DNA of 64,000 nucleotides from Chryseobacterium tagetis (GCF_016735585.2 NZ_JAERSE020000002.1:682001-746000), one strand, 5' to 3'. Shown: positions 17,925-25,455, counted from the stretch's first letter. Notes: generated by a model from the letters alone, not told the origin. Numbers and translations are program-made.

Positions 17925-18992
17925 TTAATTATAAATTTCCAATGTTTTATGAAGCTCATTCCGGTAATTATAAATCTCATCGAGAGTGCCTAATTGCATT
18001 TTTTCGCCGGAATCTTTTCCGTTGTGAAATAGCTCCAAATATTTATTGGTGGTATTAAAATGTAATCTGCAGAGAGGTTTTCTGTTGTTGTCATCCAATA
18101 AAACCCCAAAATAAGATTGAGTATCTCGTGGTGCAATTCTTTCTGAGGAGATTTTTTCTCTCAAAATTGCTTTTACAATTTGAAAACCTTCGGATTCTTC
18201 TTCAGTCGTAATGAATTTTGGAGATTCATTATTTTCATCAACAGGTTTTATGTTTTTATCATCATGTTTTTCGATTTGCTCATTGATGCTCAAAGCAGAT
18301 TTTAATCTAAAACTAATGGATTCGTTGATGGATGTGGTCAATGCTTTTTTAGTATATTCTTTAAAATAAACCAGTCTGTTGGCATTGATCGGTTTGTCAA
18401 AAAAACGGCTTACTAAAAGCTTGATAAGCTGATCAGAAGGATTTTCTATTTCTTTTTCAAATTCTTTTCGAATAGCTTTAATGTATTTTAAGGCTTCTGC
18501 AGAATCTAAAATGTTTTCCAGATTATAGCCTGTTTTGGTAAAGCTTTCCAGAATTTTTATTGAGCTGTCTTTCAGGTCTTCAAGATTGATGGTAAGAAAA
18601 GGTTTCTCGTCCATAATATTGGTTTTTTCAAGATCAGTATAAAAATTATAGATGATCCCATTGGTAAGAATTCCGAATCGTGTTTTGGAAACGTGATAAT
18701 AGCGGTGAAGCTGAGAATTGTGAGCATCCGCATTTTCTTTCCAGTGTTTGCATTCTATAATAAAAATCGGCTCATCATTGTTTTTAATGACATAATCTAC
18801 TTTTTCTCCTTTTTTCGTTCCGATGTCACAAACGTGTTCCGGAACAACTTCTGTAGGATTGAAAATGTCATATCCCAGGATCTGTATAAAAGGCATTACA
18901 AAAGCATTTTTTGTGGCTTCTTCTGTTCCGATCTGTTCCTTTAATCCGGCTACTTTTTGATGAAGCTGTTCTAGTTTGATTTTAAGATCCAT
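17925..18992 (-). CDS. HsdR N-terminal-type PD-(D/E)XK nuclease-like protein
   Basis: The 355-residue protein resembles the N-terminal nuclease domain of type I restriction subunit R, without the helicase. Residues about 25-95 show the order Glu in TEEATKNAFVMPFIQILGYD, PTEVVPEH, the Asp in EKVDYVI, and the IECKHWK motif. This is the PD-(D/E)XK core (D...ExK). No methylase or specificity subunit is nearby, so it is not a normal restriction system. It is followed 16 bp later by the TerB/PH-like gene and preceded 4 bp earlier by a YegP-like gene. Stand-alone proteins of this type are common in Bacteroidota and mostly uncharacterised. Confidence 0.75.
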   Translation of the reverse strand: MDLKIKLEQLHQKVAGLKEQIGTEEATKNAFVMPFIQILGYDIFNPTEVVPEHVCDIGTKKGEKVDYVIKNNDEPIFIIECKHWKENADAHNSQLHRYYHVSKTRFGILTNGIIYNFYTDLEKTNIMDEKPFLTINLEDLKDSSIKILESFTKTGYNLENILDSAEALKYIKAIRKEFEKEIENPSDQLIKLLVSRFFDKPINANRLVYFKEYTKKALTTSINESISFRLKSALSINEQIEKHDDKNIKPVDENNESPKFITTEEESEGFQIVKAILREKISSERIAPRDTQSYFGVLLDDNNRKPLCRLHFNTTNKYLELFHNGKDSGEKMQLGTLDEIYNYRNELHKTLEIYN

Positions 18993-18996
18993 GCGG

Positions 18997-19335
18997 TTAG
19001 TTTTTTAAAGTTTCATCAATAACTTCAGCAGTCGGAGCATTCGATTTTACAGAAGCAATCCCGCTTTCCATTCCGGGTTTTGAGCTGTATAATTGGCTTT
19101 TTCCAATGATTTCACCGTTTCTTGCTTTTAATACAAAATATTCCTTTCCGTTTACAGCCACTCTTCTGTCATACTTGGAATCATCCTGAGAGTTGATCCT
19201 TACAGATTCAATTCCTTTTTGGCAAGAGGCTTTCTGAACATATCCTTCACTGGTTAAAATAATTTCGCCATTTCCGGCTTTCAGATTGAATTGATACTCA
19301 TTATTAATTCTTTGAGTGATAATAAATTTTCCCAT
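18997..19335 (-). CDS. YegP/DUF1508-like protein
   Basis: This is a 112-residue protein made of two copies of a short beta-alpha-beta unit, the YegP architecture. The units are EYQFNLKAGNGEIILTSEGY with KASCQKGIESV, and EYFVLKARNGEIIGKSQLY with SKPGMESGIASV. The function of the family is unknown. It is the first gene of the eight-gene minus-strand operon, with a -7 box and a candidate response-regulator site just upstream. It starts at 19335, and the operon is separated from the two-component genes by a terminator. Confidence 0.88.
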   Translation of the reverse strand: MGKFIITQRINNEYQFNLKAGNGEIILTSEGYVQKASCQKGIESVRINSQDDSKYDRRVAVNGKEYFVLKARNGEIIGKSQLYSSKPGMESGIASVKSNAPTAEVIDETLKN

Positions 19336-19357
19336 AATTGTTTTTTATTTAACACTC

Positions 19358-19365
19358 CAAAAATA
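19358..19365 (-). promoter_or_regulatory. Promoter -7 box of the YegP-led operon
   Basis: On the minus strand TATTTTTG matches TAnnTTTG and lies 22 bp before the ATG at 19335. No clear -33 TTG was found. An 18-bp near-palindrome starts 21 bp further upstream at 19387, about where an activator would bind. Confidence 0.55.
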
Positions 19366-19386
19366 TGAGCATTAGATTTTGATACA

Positions 19387-19404
19387 TTACGGAAAACCAT
19401 AAAT
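19387..19404. promoter_or_regulatory. Candidate response-regulator site, copy 1
   Basis: TTACGGAAAACCATAAAT matches the site at 22318-22335 in 15 of 18 positions. It lies just upstream of the -7 box of the YegP-led operon and downstream of the two-component genes. Binding by the neighbouring response regulator is inferred from location and repetition only. Confidence 0.55.
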
Positions 19405-19421
19405 GAGAAGTATTTAATAAA

Positions 19422-19450
19422 AAAACCTTCCAGTAATACTGAAAGGTTTT
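19422..19450 (-). terminator. Terminator after the response regulator gene
   Basis: AAAACCTTCCAGT (19422-19434) pairs with ACTGAAAGGTTTT (19438-19450) with one mismatch. On the minus strand it is followed by TTTTTATT. It separates the two-component genes from the YegP-led operon. Confidence 0.8.
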
Positions 19451-19470
19451 ATTCTTTGTAGGAAAATAAA

Positions 19471-20130
19471 TTATATAATACCAATATCTTTACACATAAC
19501 AATCAATTCAATGTTGTTCTTGGCGCCAAGCTCAAAACGAAGATCATTAAGCCTTTTCTCTATTGCGCTTCTGCTGTCAGGTGTTATTTTCTTTTCTTTG
19601 AAATGTTTCTCGATTTCACTTTGTTTCCAGCCTTTTGCAAGGAGTTCAATAAGGGTTTCATCATAGTCTGTGAACTGGAAAGATGTATTTCTGATAGAGT
19701 TTAAAATCTCTTGTGGAATTACCGTTTCACCTGAAAAAACTTTTTTTATGGTATTCCTAAGCTCTTTGCCGTCATTTCTTCCTTTACTCACAAAGCCATT
19801 AATCTCTTGAACTTTAAAAAGATCATCAATCTCTTTTGGCCTTTTTTCAATAGAAAAAGCAATGACTTTTAAATTAGGATAGATCTTTTTAACTTCTGTT
19901 ATGAGTTCCTGCCCTGAATTTATTTTTTGAACTATATGATCTTTGTCAAATGATAAATCAGTGATTAATAGGTCGTAAGGTGTATTTTTGGGTGTTGTTT
20001 TTATTTTTTGCAATGCATCATCGCAATAACTTACAAAATCATAATTCTGAATCTGCAATTCTGAAAGAGCATTTATAACTCCCAAATTTCTGACTTCGTG
20101 ATCTTCGGCTATAAGGACTTTTTTAAACAT
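19471..20130 (-). CDS. Two-component response regulator with LuxR-like C-terminus
   Basis: The 219-residue regulator has an N-terminal receiver domain with acidic residues in VLIAEDHEVR, the phospho-acceptor Asp at about residue 58 (LLITDLSFD), a Ser/Thr-type position in VIAFSIEKRP, and Lys in GFVSKGRNDG. The last 65 residues (ETLIELLAKGWKQSEIEKHF to LRFELGAKNNIELIV) form a LuxR/NarL-like helix-turn-helix. It is 7 bp downstream of the kinase gene. Likely targets are the two nearby promoters sharing TTACGGwAAACCrTAA; this is an inference. Confidence 0.88.
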   Translation of the reverse strand: MFKKVLIAEDHEVRNLGVINALSELQIQNYDFVSYCDDALQKIKTTPKNTPYDLLITDLSFDKDHIVQKINSGQELITEVKKIYPNLKVIAFSIEKRPKEIDDLFKVQEINGFVSKGRNDGKELRNTIKKVFSGETVIPQEILNSIRNTSFQFTDYDETLIELLAKGWKQSEIEKHFKEKKITPDSRSAIEKRLNDLRFELGAKNNIELIVMCKDIGII

Positions 20131-20137
20131 ATTTTGA

Positions 20138-21787
20138 TTATATTGGAATAGTTATTAGAATGATTAATCCTCCTGAAGGATTTTTTTCAAAAGTAATATG
20201 TCCTCCTATATTCTCAATACGGTTTTCCGTATTATGGATCCCGGTTCCTCTTTGCTGATCTAAATCATTAATTCCTATGCCGTTATCTGTATATCTGATT
20301 TTAAGCTTATTACTGTCTTTTTCAAATTTTACTGAAGCTAATTTTGCGTGGCTGTGTTTTCGCATATTCACAAGAATCTCTCTCAAGATATAGTAAATTT
20401 CAAGTTGTGTATTATACGAAATATTTTCCCAGATATTTTCTTTATATCCTACCGGTAAAACTTTTTGTGTATCGGAAGAATAAGAAGTAATCATATTGAT
20501 AAAACGTAGTGCGAAATCTTTCTCTGCAATATTTTCATGAGAAATATCTCTGGATTCTTCATACATTTTTTCAATATCATTAAGAATTCTTGTTTTATCC
20601 ATTTCAGGATTATTCTGAACATCAATCATCATATGATAAAGTCCATTGGCAACGACATCATGAACTTTTTTTGACATCTTAAGCTGTGTGTTTTTTACTT
20701 CTATTTCTTTTTCTTGTTGAAGGCGATTTTTTCTTTTGACGTAGTAAAAACTTCCGCCGAATAACGCTAATACTAAAGCTGTAATACCGATGTTTCTATA
20801 TAATATATCAATTTTGTTTTCGGCGTCTTTGAGTTTTAAACTTTGATTTTCGGCATCTTTTTTCTCGGTGTCATATTTAATGTAAGCAAACCTTGCTCTA
20901 TAATCATTTCTACTGGATTGAATACTATCGGCAAGAATTTTATATTGATTGAAGTAATCTTTGGAGTTCGTAGGATTGTCAACCAAAATGATTCGTTCAA
21001 TAGCTTCTAATCTATCTTCAGGACTTTTATTTTTTCTAGCAATTTCAAGCATCTTCTTTGCAAAATATAAAGATTTTTGAGTGTCTGAAGCTTTATTAAT
21101 ATCTGATAAGTGTGCAAAACTTGAATTAAGTCCCCAAAAATCAAAATTTTTCAACTTTAATTTTGCTAGTTCCTCGAGCTTTCCTTGTGCTGGATAGTTC
21201 TTATTCTTTAGCCATCTGACAAATTCAATATTTTCTTTTATTCTATTGTTTAGTTTGATGTCTAGTACTTTAGTTAAATCAATTTTTTGTAGAATATTTA
21301 ATGCTTCAGAATATTTACCTAACTTAAATGTAGCTACAGACTTGTTGTTCAAGATACTTATTCTTGATTCTTCTGATTCTATTTTTTGAGATAGAGCCTT
21401 ATTGTACCATTCAATAGCTTTAGTATATTCTTTTTGGTCTAATTTTAAATTTGCCATCGTATCATATATGGAAAAAAGACTTTCATCATTATCTTTCATT
21501 ATTTTTAAAGCCTCAACTAAAGTTGCTTCTGCCCCAAAAATATCTCCTCTTCCTTGCTGTGCAATAGCTTGGCAAATTAAGCTCTTTGAAATATTGGAGT
21601 AATCTTTTTGTTTACTATAATAACTAATTGCAAGTTGGAACTTTTTATATGCTTCAAGATCATTTTTTTGAAGAAGAGCAATACCTTCGTCATAAAGTTT
21701 ATCTCCATTAGGAATATCTGAGATATTTTGTGTTTTTTCCTCACAAGAAATAAAGAAAACAAGAAAAAGGAATAAATATTTTATCAT
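20138..21787 (-). CDS. TPR-containing sensor histidine kinase with a lipobox
   Basis: The 549-residue product begins with a signal sequence ending FFISC (Cys 15), suggesting lipidation. About 300 residues of TPR-like helices follow, then a transmembrane helix around residues 330-350 (ITALVLALFGGSFYYV) and a DesK/NarX-type kinase core. The phospho-accepting His is in KKVHDVVANGLYHMM, the N box is REILVNMRKHSHA, and the ATP-lid motifs are DNGIG and GTGIHN. TPR-TM-HATPase kinases are typical of Flavobacteriia. The stimulus is unknown. It is co-transcribed with the response regulator 7 bp downstream. Confidence 0.9.
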   Translation of the reverse strand: MIKYLFLFLVFFISCEEKTQNISDIPNGDKLYDEGIALLQKNDLEAYKKFQLAISYYSKQKDYSNISKSLICQAIAQQGRGDIFGAEATLVEALKIMKDNDESLFSIYDTMANLKLDQKEYTKAIEWYNKALSQKIESEESRISILNNKSVATFKLGKYSEALNILQKIDLTKVLDIKLNNRIKENIEFVRWLKNKNYPAQGKLEELAKLKLKNFDFWGLNSSFAHLSDINKASDTQKSLYFAKKMLEIARKNKSPEDRLEAIERIILVDNPTNSKDYFNQYKILADSIQSSRNDYRARFAYIKYDTEKKDAENQSLKLKDAENKIDILYRNIGITALVLALFGGSFYYVKRKNRLQQEKEIEVKNTQLKMSKKVHDVVANGLYHMMIDVQNNPEMDKTRILNDIEKMYEESRDISHENIAEKDFALRFINMITSYSSDTQKVLPVGYKENIWENISYNTQLEIYYILREILVNMRKHSHAKLASVKFEKDSNKLKIRYTDNGIGINDLDQQRGTGIHNTENRIENIGGHITFEKNPSGGLIILITIPI

Positions 21788-21805
21788 TTTACTAAATTAA
21801 AAAAA

Positions 21806-21825
21806 ACCATTCTAAAAAGAATGGT
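21806..21825 (-). terminator. Terminator between the micro-protein gene and the kinase gene
   Basis: ACCATTCT (21806-21813) and AGAATGGT (21818-21825) pair around an AAAA loop. On the minus strand the hairpin is followed by a run of eight T. It insulates the kinase gene from the 59-residue micro-protein gene upstream. Confidence 0.85.
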
Positions 21826-21836
21826 CTTTATTTTTA

Positions 21837-22016
21837 TTATTTTTTTGGAGGTAGCGTTGGCCCTGTTTCTCCTCCTGTATCTCCAGGATTTATTCCTGTG
21901 CCCGGATCGGTGTCACTTTGCACTGTTATTGGTGTTTGATTGTCATCACATGTTGTTGTATTTGTATTATTGTGTCCGAATGCCATTCCCAATAGCATCA
22001 ATATTAATTGTAACAT
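21837..22016 (-). CDS. 59-residue micro-protein, paralogue of the one at 23240
   Basis: This short gene has an ATG at 22016 and a TAA at 21837-21839. The product begins MLQLILMLLGMAFG, a hydrophobic segment like a signal or membrane anchor, followed by an Asn/Thr-rich part (HNNTNTTTCDDNQTPITV) and a Gly/Pro/Asp tail with GTGINPGDTGGETGP. The 69-residue protein encoded at 23240-23449 has the same layout and matching motifs (LMLLGxAFG, NTTT, NQT, GISPGD). Paralogy and a terminator directly after it support a real gene. No function is recognised. The single Cys is not conserved in the paralogue. Confidence 0.72.
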   Translation of the reverse strand: MLQLILMLLGMAFGHNNTNTTTCDDNQTPITVQSDTDPGTGINPGDTGGETGPTLPPKK

Positions 22017-22389
22017 TGTTTAAAAATTTTGAAGTTGAAATTGTTTTTCTTCCTCTCGGAATATGTATCCCGAGCTGTACACGATTAAAATTTCGAAGCG
22101 CTTCTTAAATTTTTTGGGAAGTGAACCATCAAAAACGGAAGAGAAACATCTGCTTCCCAACCCGGAGTTTTCTTCCGTTCTATCTGGCAATTTTTGAAAT
22201 CAGGTCTTTGATTTTAGATTTTATTTTTGATCTTGATTTCTTTTACAAATATCGTATAGATATGCTAGAATCTATGGACAGACGATGGACAGTTGAAGGG
22301 TTGTAAATGTTTGGTTTTTACGGTAAACCGTAATTTATTTGTCCTGTTTTTGTCTAATTTGGACAGCGAATATTTAATACCTGAAAATT
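22017..22389. other. Intergenic region rich in inverted repeats
   Basis: The 373 bp between the micro-protein and the divergent gene at 22390 hold no convincing gene. CTCGGAATATGTATCCCGAG at about 22056-22075 is a near-palindrome. GGGAAG near 22120 and CTTCCC near 22163, and AACGGAAG near 22136 and CTTCCGTT near 22182, form two overlapping long-range inverted pairs. A near-perfect palindrome lies at 22318-22335 (copy 2 of the candidate regulator site). The region probably carries divergent promoters and control sites. Confidence 0.5.
22318..22335. promoter_or_regulatory. Candidate response-regulator site, copy 2
   Basis: TTACGGTAAACCGTAATT contains a perfect 7-bp inverted repeat (TTACGGT/ACCGTAA) with a 2-bp centre. 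It matches the site at 19387-19404 in 15 of 18 positions. A TAATTTG box lies 19 bp downstream at 22355, nearly the same spacing as in the first copy (21 bp). Confidence 0.6.
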
Positions 22390-23187
22390 ATGTATGAGAA
22401 GAAAAGATTTTTAGTGAAAACAGCGTTTGAAACAGCAAAAAATGAAATTCCTCGCGGAAACAAAAGCTCAATTGGGTCATATCTAAGTTCACTTTTTGAA
22501 GATCGATACGGTTTTGAAAGAGAAGAGAGAGCTTATGTAAGATATTATAAAAATTTAGTAGAAGACAATACAGACTATAATATTGATGATCTTGCTTTAG
22601 ATTATTTAAGTAAATACATTGGATATAATAACTTTAATGATTTCTGTAATAATGTAAGTGTAGAAGGAGGAGATGGGTCAACAACATTTAAACTAGGCTT
22701 TGGTGATATGATATCTGATAAGATTAATCAAGTAATTATAACAGTGACAAATAGTCCTGTTTTTAATATTCCCCAAATGGCAAAAAACGGAATGGGTATA
22801 GGGGCTTTAGTGTTGACATTAGTTGCAGGATTGGCATATGGAGGTAATTCTGAAATATTTAATAAATCAAAATGTATGTACTGGGATGGAAATGAATATA
22901 AAATAACGTCTTGTAATGATAAAAACCCTAAGCATCAATTAATACCAGTTGATACTGTAAAATTGAAATACTTTAAGAAGATTACCAGACCAGATACTTT
23001 AACTATAGAAAACGGATTAGGAAATTCCTGGTGTACAAAATCTGATAATAAAGTGGAGTTTTTTACAATGGATGGTATAAACCCGAATAATGGAAAAAGC
23101 TTAAAAGATGCCACAGAACATATGATAAAAAAGTATGCAGGAAGTAATGCCGACAAGAAGAAACTTGACACACAATATGTGGAATGA
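22390..23187 (+). CDS. Single-pass membrane protein of unknown function
   Basis: I recognise no family. The 265-residue protein has a charged, mainly helical cytoplasmic-type N-terminus (YGFEREERAYVRYYKNLVED, LDYLSKYIGYNNFNDF). One hydrophobic helix at about residues 132-152 (NGMGIGALVLTLVAGLAYGG) is followed by a C-terminal, probably periplasmic part. That part has three cysteines (KCMYWDG, SCND, SWCTKSD) and ends in a Lys-rich helix. The plan, a cytosolic domain, one helix and an outer domain, resembles membrane-bound regulators, but no DNA-binding motif is certain. It is flanked by two paralogous micro-protein genes on the other strand and preceded by a candidate regulator site. Confidence 0.75.
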   Translation: MYEKKRFLVKTAFETAKNEIPRGNKSSIGSYLSSLFEDRYGFEREERAYVRYYKNLVEDNTDYNIDDLALDYLSKYIGYNNFNDFCNNVSVEGGDGSTTFKLGFGDMISDKINQVIITVTNSPVFNIPQMAKNGMGIGALVLTLVAGLAYGGNSEIFNKSKCMYWDGNEYKITSCNDKNPKHQLIPVDTVKLKYFKKITRPDTLTIENGLGNSWCTKSDNKVEFFTMDGINPNNGKSLKDATEHMIKKYAGSNADKKKLDTQYVE

Positions 23188-23204
23188 TTTATTTTCAAAA
23201 CACT

Positions 23205-23237
23205 AAAAAGGACAGATCGTAAATATCTGTCCTTTTT
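23205..23237. terminator. Bidirectional terminator between convergent genes
   Basis: AAAAAGGACAGAT (23205-23217) pairs perfectly with ATCTGTCCTTTTT (23225-23237) around a 7-nt loop. It serves both the plus-strand gene ending at 23187 and the micro-protein gene ending at 23240. Confidence 0.88.
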
Positions 23238-23239
23238 AT

Positions 23240-23449
23240 TTAAGGATTTGTAAAAGGAGGAGGAGTTTGTCCTGTGTCTCCAGTTGTTCCACCTCCACTT
23301 CCAGGTCCACCATCTCCAGGGCTTATTCCTGTATTAGGAGTAGATTCTTTTTGTATTAATACTGTTGTTTGATTATTGCCATACGTTGTTGTATTTGCAT
23401 GATGACTTCCGAATGCTAGTCCTAGTAGCATTAAAATAAATTGGATCAT
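23240..23449 (-). CDS. 69-residue micro-protein, paralogue of the one at 21837
   Basis: The product starts MIQFILMLLGLAFG, a short hydrophobic segment. It continues with NTTTYGNNQTTVLIQ and ends in a Gly/Pro/Thr-rich tail containing GISPGDGGPGSGGG and QTPPPF. It matches the 59-residue protein at 21837-22016 in order and spacing of motifs. The tail is longer and has no Cys. It starts 24 bp after msrA and may be transcribed with it. No function is recognised; a secreted or membrane-bound micro-protein is likely from the composition. Confidence 0.72.
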   Translation of the reverse strand: MIQFILMLLGLAFGSHHANTTTYGNNQTTVLIQKESTPNTGISPGDGGPGSGGGTTGDTGQTPPPFTNP

Positions 23450-23473
23450 TTTCTTTAAAATTTTGTTTGGTTT

Positions 23474-24028
23474 CTATTCTGCATTCAGCATTCCCAGTTC
23501 ACCGAAATGCTTTTTGAATTTCTGAATTTTTGGTCCGACTACAGCACTGCAGTATGGCTGAGTTGGATTTTCGTTGTAATACCCTTGATGATATTGTTCA
23601 GCAGGCCAGAATTTATCGAATTTCGTTAACTCTGTTACATACGTTCCTGCCCATCTTCCGGATTCTATAGAGACTTTAATGGCTTCTTCGGCTTTTGCTT
23701 TTTCAGCATCGTCTTTATAATAGATTACAGAACGGTACTGCGTTCCGATATCATTCCCTTGTCTGTTTAGTTGGGTGGGATCGTGAAGGAAAAAGAAGAC
23801 ATCCATCAATTGCTCATAAGAAATAATCGTCGGATCATAAGTGATCTGCACAACTTCCGCATGTCCCGTTTCTCCGGTGCAGACTTCCTGATAAGTCGGC
23901 TTGTCTTTATGTCCTCCGGAATATCCGGAAATAGCAGATTTTACTCCTTTCAGCATATTAAAGCAGCTTTCCACACACCAGAAACACCCGCCGCCAAAAG
24001 TGATTTGCTCTAAATTATTGTTATCCAT
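23474..24028 (-). CDS. msrA: Peptide-methionine (S)-S-oxide reductase MsrA
   Basis: MsrA repairs methionine S-sulfoxide in proteins and free methionine. The 184-residue product has the catalytic GGGCFWCVESCF (nucleophilic Cys at residue 15), the SGYSGGHKDKPTYQEVCTGETGHAEVVQI block, FFFLHDPTQLNRQGNDIGTQYRS, and YHQGYY. A late Cys in QPYCSAVVGPK may be the recycling residue. No signal peptide is present, so it acts in the cytoplasm. The start at 24028 is the first in frame. Confidence 0.96.
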   Translation of the reverse strand: MDNNNLEQITFGGGCFWCVESCFNMLKGVKSAISGYSGGHKDKPTYQEVCTGETGHAEVVQITYDPTIISYEQLMDVFFFLHDPTQLNRQGNDIGTQYRSVIYYKDDAEKAKAEEAIKVSIESGRWAGTYVTELTKFDKFWPAEQYHQGYYNENPTQPYCSAVVGPKIQKFKKHFGELGMLNAE

Positions 24029-24437
24029 TTTATGTTGATTATTGTATTAAATTTTTTCTCTTTTATAAATTGAATTTGTGGAGAAAAGCAGATCAAAAAT
24101 ATGAAAAACTTTTCCAATGTATGCTTACTTCTATTTTCTAAAAATGAATTGTAATCATAGATGTGGCAAATTGTTTTTGAATAAAAATGGAATACAACTA
24201 TCTGCTTGATCTGCATAATCAGCGAGATGAAATTTTTAACACAAAGAGTTTACTTTAAAACTGTAGTATTTCAAGTGAGCAAAGAAGAATCAACAGGTTG
24301 ATTGGATGAAGCAGTAACAAACAGTAGCTTCGCGTGTGAATTTATTTGCCTTTGCCGTCTAAAAGTTAAAACGATAATAACAGAAATCTTTGTGTTTAAA
24401 ATTAAACAACAAATCTTTACACAATTTATATAAAAAC
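24029..24437. other. Long intergenic region without a gene
   Basis: No convincing gene is seen between msrA and the ROK kinase terminator. The stretch has an inverted pair GCAGATCAA (24088-24096) and TTGATCTGC (24206-24214). It also has phrases such as atctgcataatcagcgagat and aacacaaagag, which resemble the degenerate CTGCGAG/CACAAAG intergenic elements I associate with Chryseobacterium genomes. It probably also carries the msrA promoter. Confidence 0.45.
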
Positions 24438-24441
24438 AAAA

Positions 24442-24461
24442 AGCACCCTAAAAAGGATGCT
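24442..24461 (-). terminator. Terminator after the ROK kinase gene
   Basis: AGCACCCT (24442-24449) pairs with AGGATGCT (24454-24461) with one G-T pair and a 4-nt loop. On the minus strand it is followed by TTTTTGTTTTTA. Confidence 0.82.
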
Positions 24462-24486
24462 CAATATTCTTTAAAATAGCTTTTCA

Positions 24487-25455
24487 TTACTTTTCCCAAA
24501 CCAAAGCACTTGCTCCCAAAATGGCAGCATCCGCTTCGTCCAGTTCACTGAAAACCAATTTTACTTTATTTCTGAAAATAGGAAGAAGATTTCTTTCCAT
24601 ATGAAGTTTGGTAGGCTTTAGAATAAAATCACCTGCTTTGATTACCCCTCCAAATAAAAGAATCGCTTCTGGAGAAGAGAACATCACAAAGTTGGCTAAT
24701 GCTTCACCTAATTTCTGTCCTGTATACCTGAAAACTTCAATAGAGATTGGATCTCCTTTCAAAGCACATTCATGTACTGTTTTAGAATTAATGGCTTCTT
24801 CAGGATATTGGTTGAGGATAGATTCAGGGAATTCAGCTCTCATTTTCTTTGCCGTAATAGAAATACCTGTTGCAGAAGCATACGCTTCAAGGCTTCCTTC
24901 AGAACCTGTACTCCAGTGTTTTCTTCCGCCTGGTTTTACGATGGTGTGCCCCAATTCTCCAGCAAATCCATCGTGGCCGTAAATTAACTTACCTCCTGCA
25001 ATGATTCCGCTTCCGACACCTGTTCCTAGGGTAATCATGATAAAATCTTTCATTCCTCTGGCTGCTCCGAAAAGCATTTCTCCTATGGCTGCGGCGTTCG
25101 CATCATTGGTAATTGTACAAGGCAACCCAAACTTAGCTTTCATTAATTCTGCAAAAGGAATGATCCCTTTCCATGGTAAATTGGGAGCCTGTTCTATTGT
25201 TCCTGTATAGTAGTTGGCATTTGGAGCACCTACTCCTATTCCATCAAAATTTTTCTCTTTTCCGTGGCTGTCAATCATGGGATGAACAGCTTCGTATAAA
25301 GCGTCAATATATTCTTCTACAGTAGCGTAGGCATCCGTTCGGATATTTCCTTTTTCAAGAACTTCACCTCGGTGGTTGACCACTCCAAATTTTGTGTTTG
25401 TTCCGCCAATATCAATTCCCAGCGCAACGTGTTTTGACAAATCTACTAATGACAT
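24487..25455 (-). CDS. ROK-family sugar kinase lacking the zinc-binding cysteines
   Basis: This 322-residue cytoplasmic kinase is probably a glucokinase or related hexose kinase. The phosphate-1 loop is GIDIGGTNTKFGVV (about residues 13-26). The catalytic Asp lies in ITNDANAAAIGE (D118), phosphate-2 is TLGTGVGSGII, and the ExGH motif is GELGH (167-170). The usual ROK zinc site CxCGxxGCxE is replaced by HWSTGSEGSLE (180-190), in which every Cys is lost but the Glu is kept. The fold around it (LEAYASATG) is conserved. Substrate is not certain. It appears to be a single-gene unit. Confidence 0.87.
   Translation of the reverse strand: MSLVDLSKHVALGIDIGGTNTKFGVVNHRGEVLEKGNIRTDAYATVEEYIDALYEAVHPMIDSHGKEKNFDGIGVGAPNANYYTGTIEQAPNLPWKGIIPFAELMKAKFGLPCTITNDANAAAIGEMLFGAARGMKDFIMITLGTGVGSGIIAGGKLIYGHDGFAGELGHTIVKPGGRKHWSTGSEGSLEAYASATGISITAKKMRAEFPESILNQYPEEAINSKTVHECALKGDPISIEVFRYTGQKLGEALANFVMFSSPEAILLFGGVIKAGDFILKPTKLHMERNLLPIFRNKVKLVFSELDEADAAILGASALVWEK

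Noticed and set aside
17925..18992. Complete restriction-modification system
   Set aside because: Only the HsdR N-terminal-type nuclease domain is present, with no helicase, methylase or specificity subunit.
21821..22306. Plus-strand reading frames over the micro-protein gene and its upstream region
   Set aside because: They mirror the minus-strand micro-protein or the inverted-repeat region and have atypical composition.
24010..24216. 68-residue reading frame upstream of and overlapping the msrA start
   Set aside because: AT-rich composition, no conserved motif and overlap with the likely msrA promoter.
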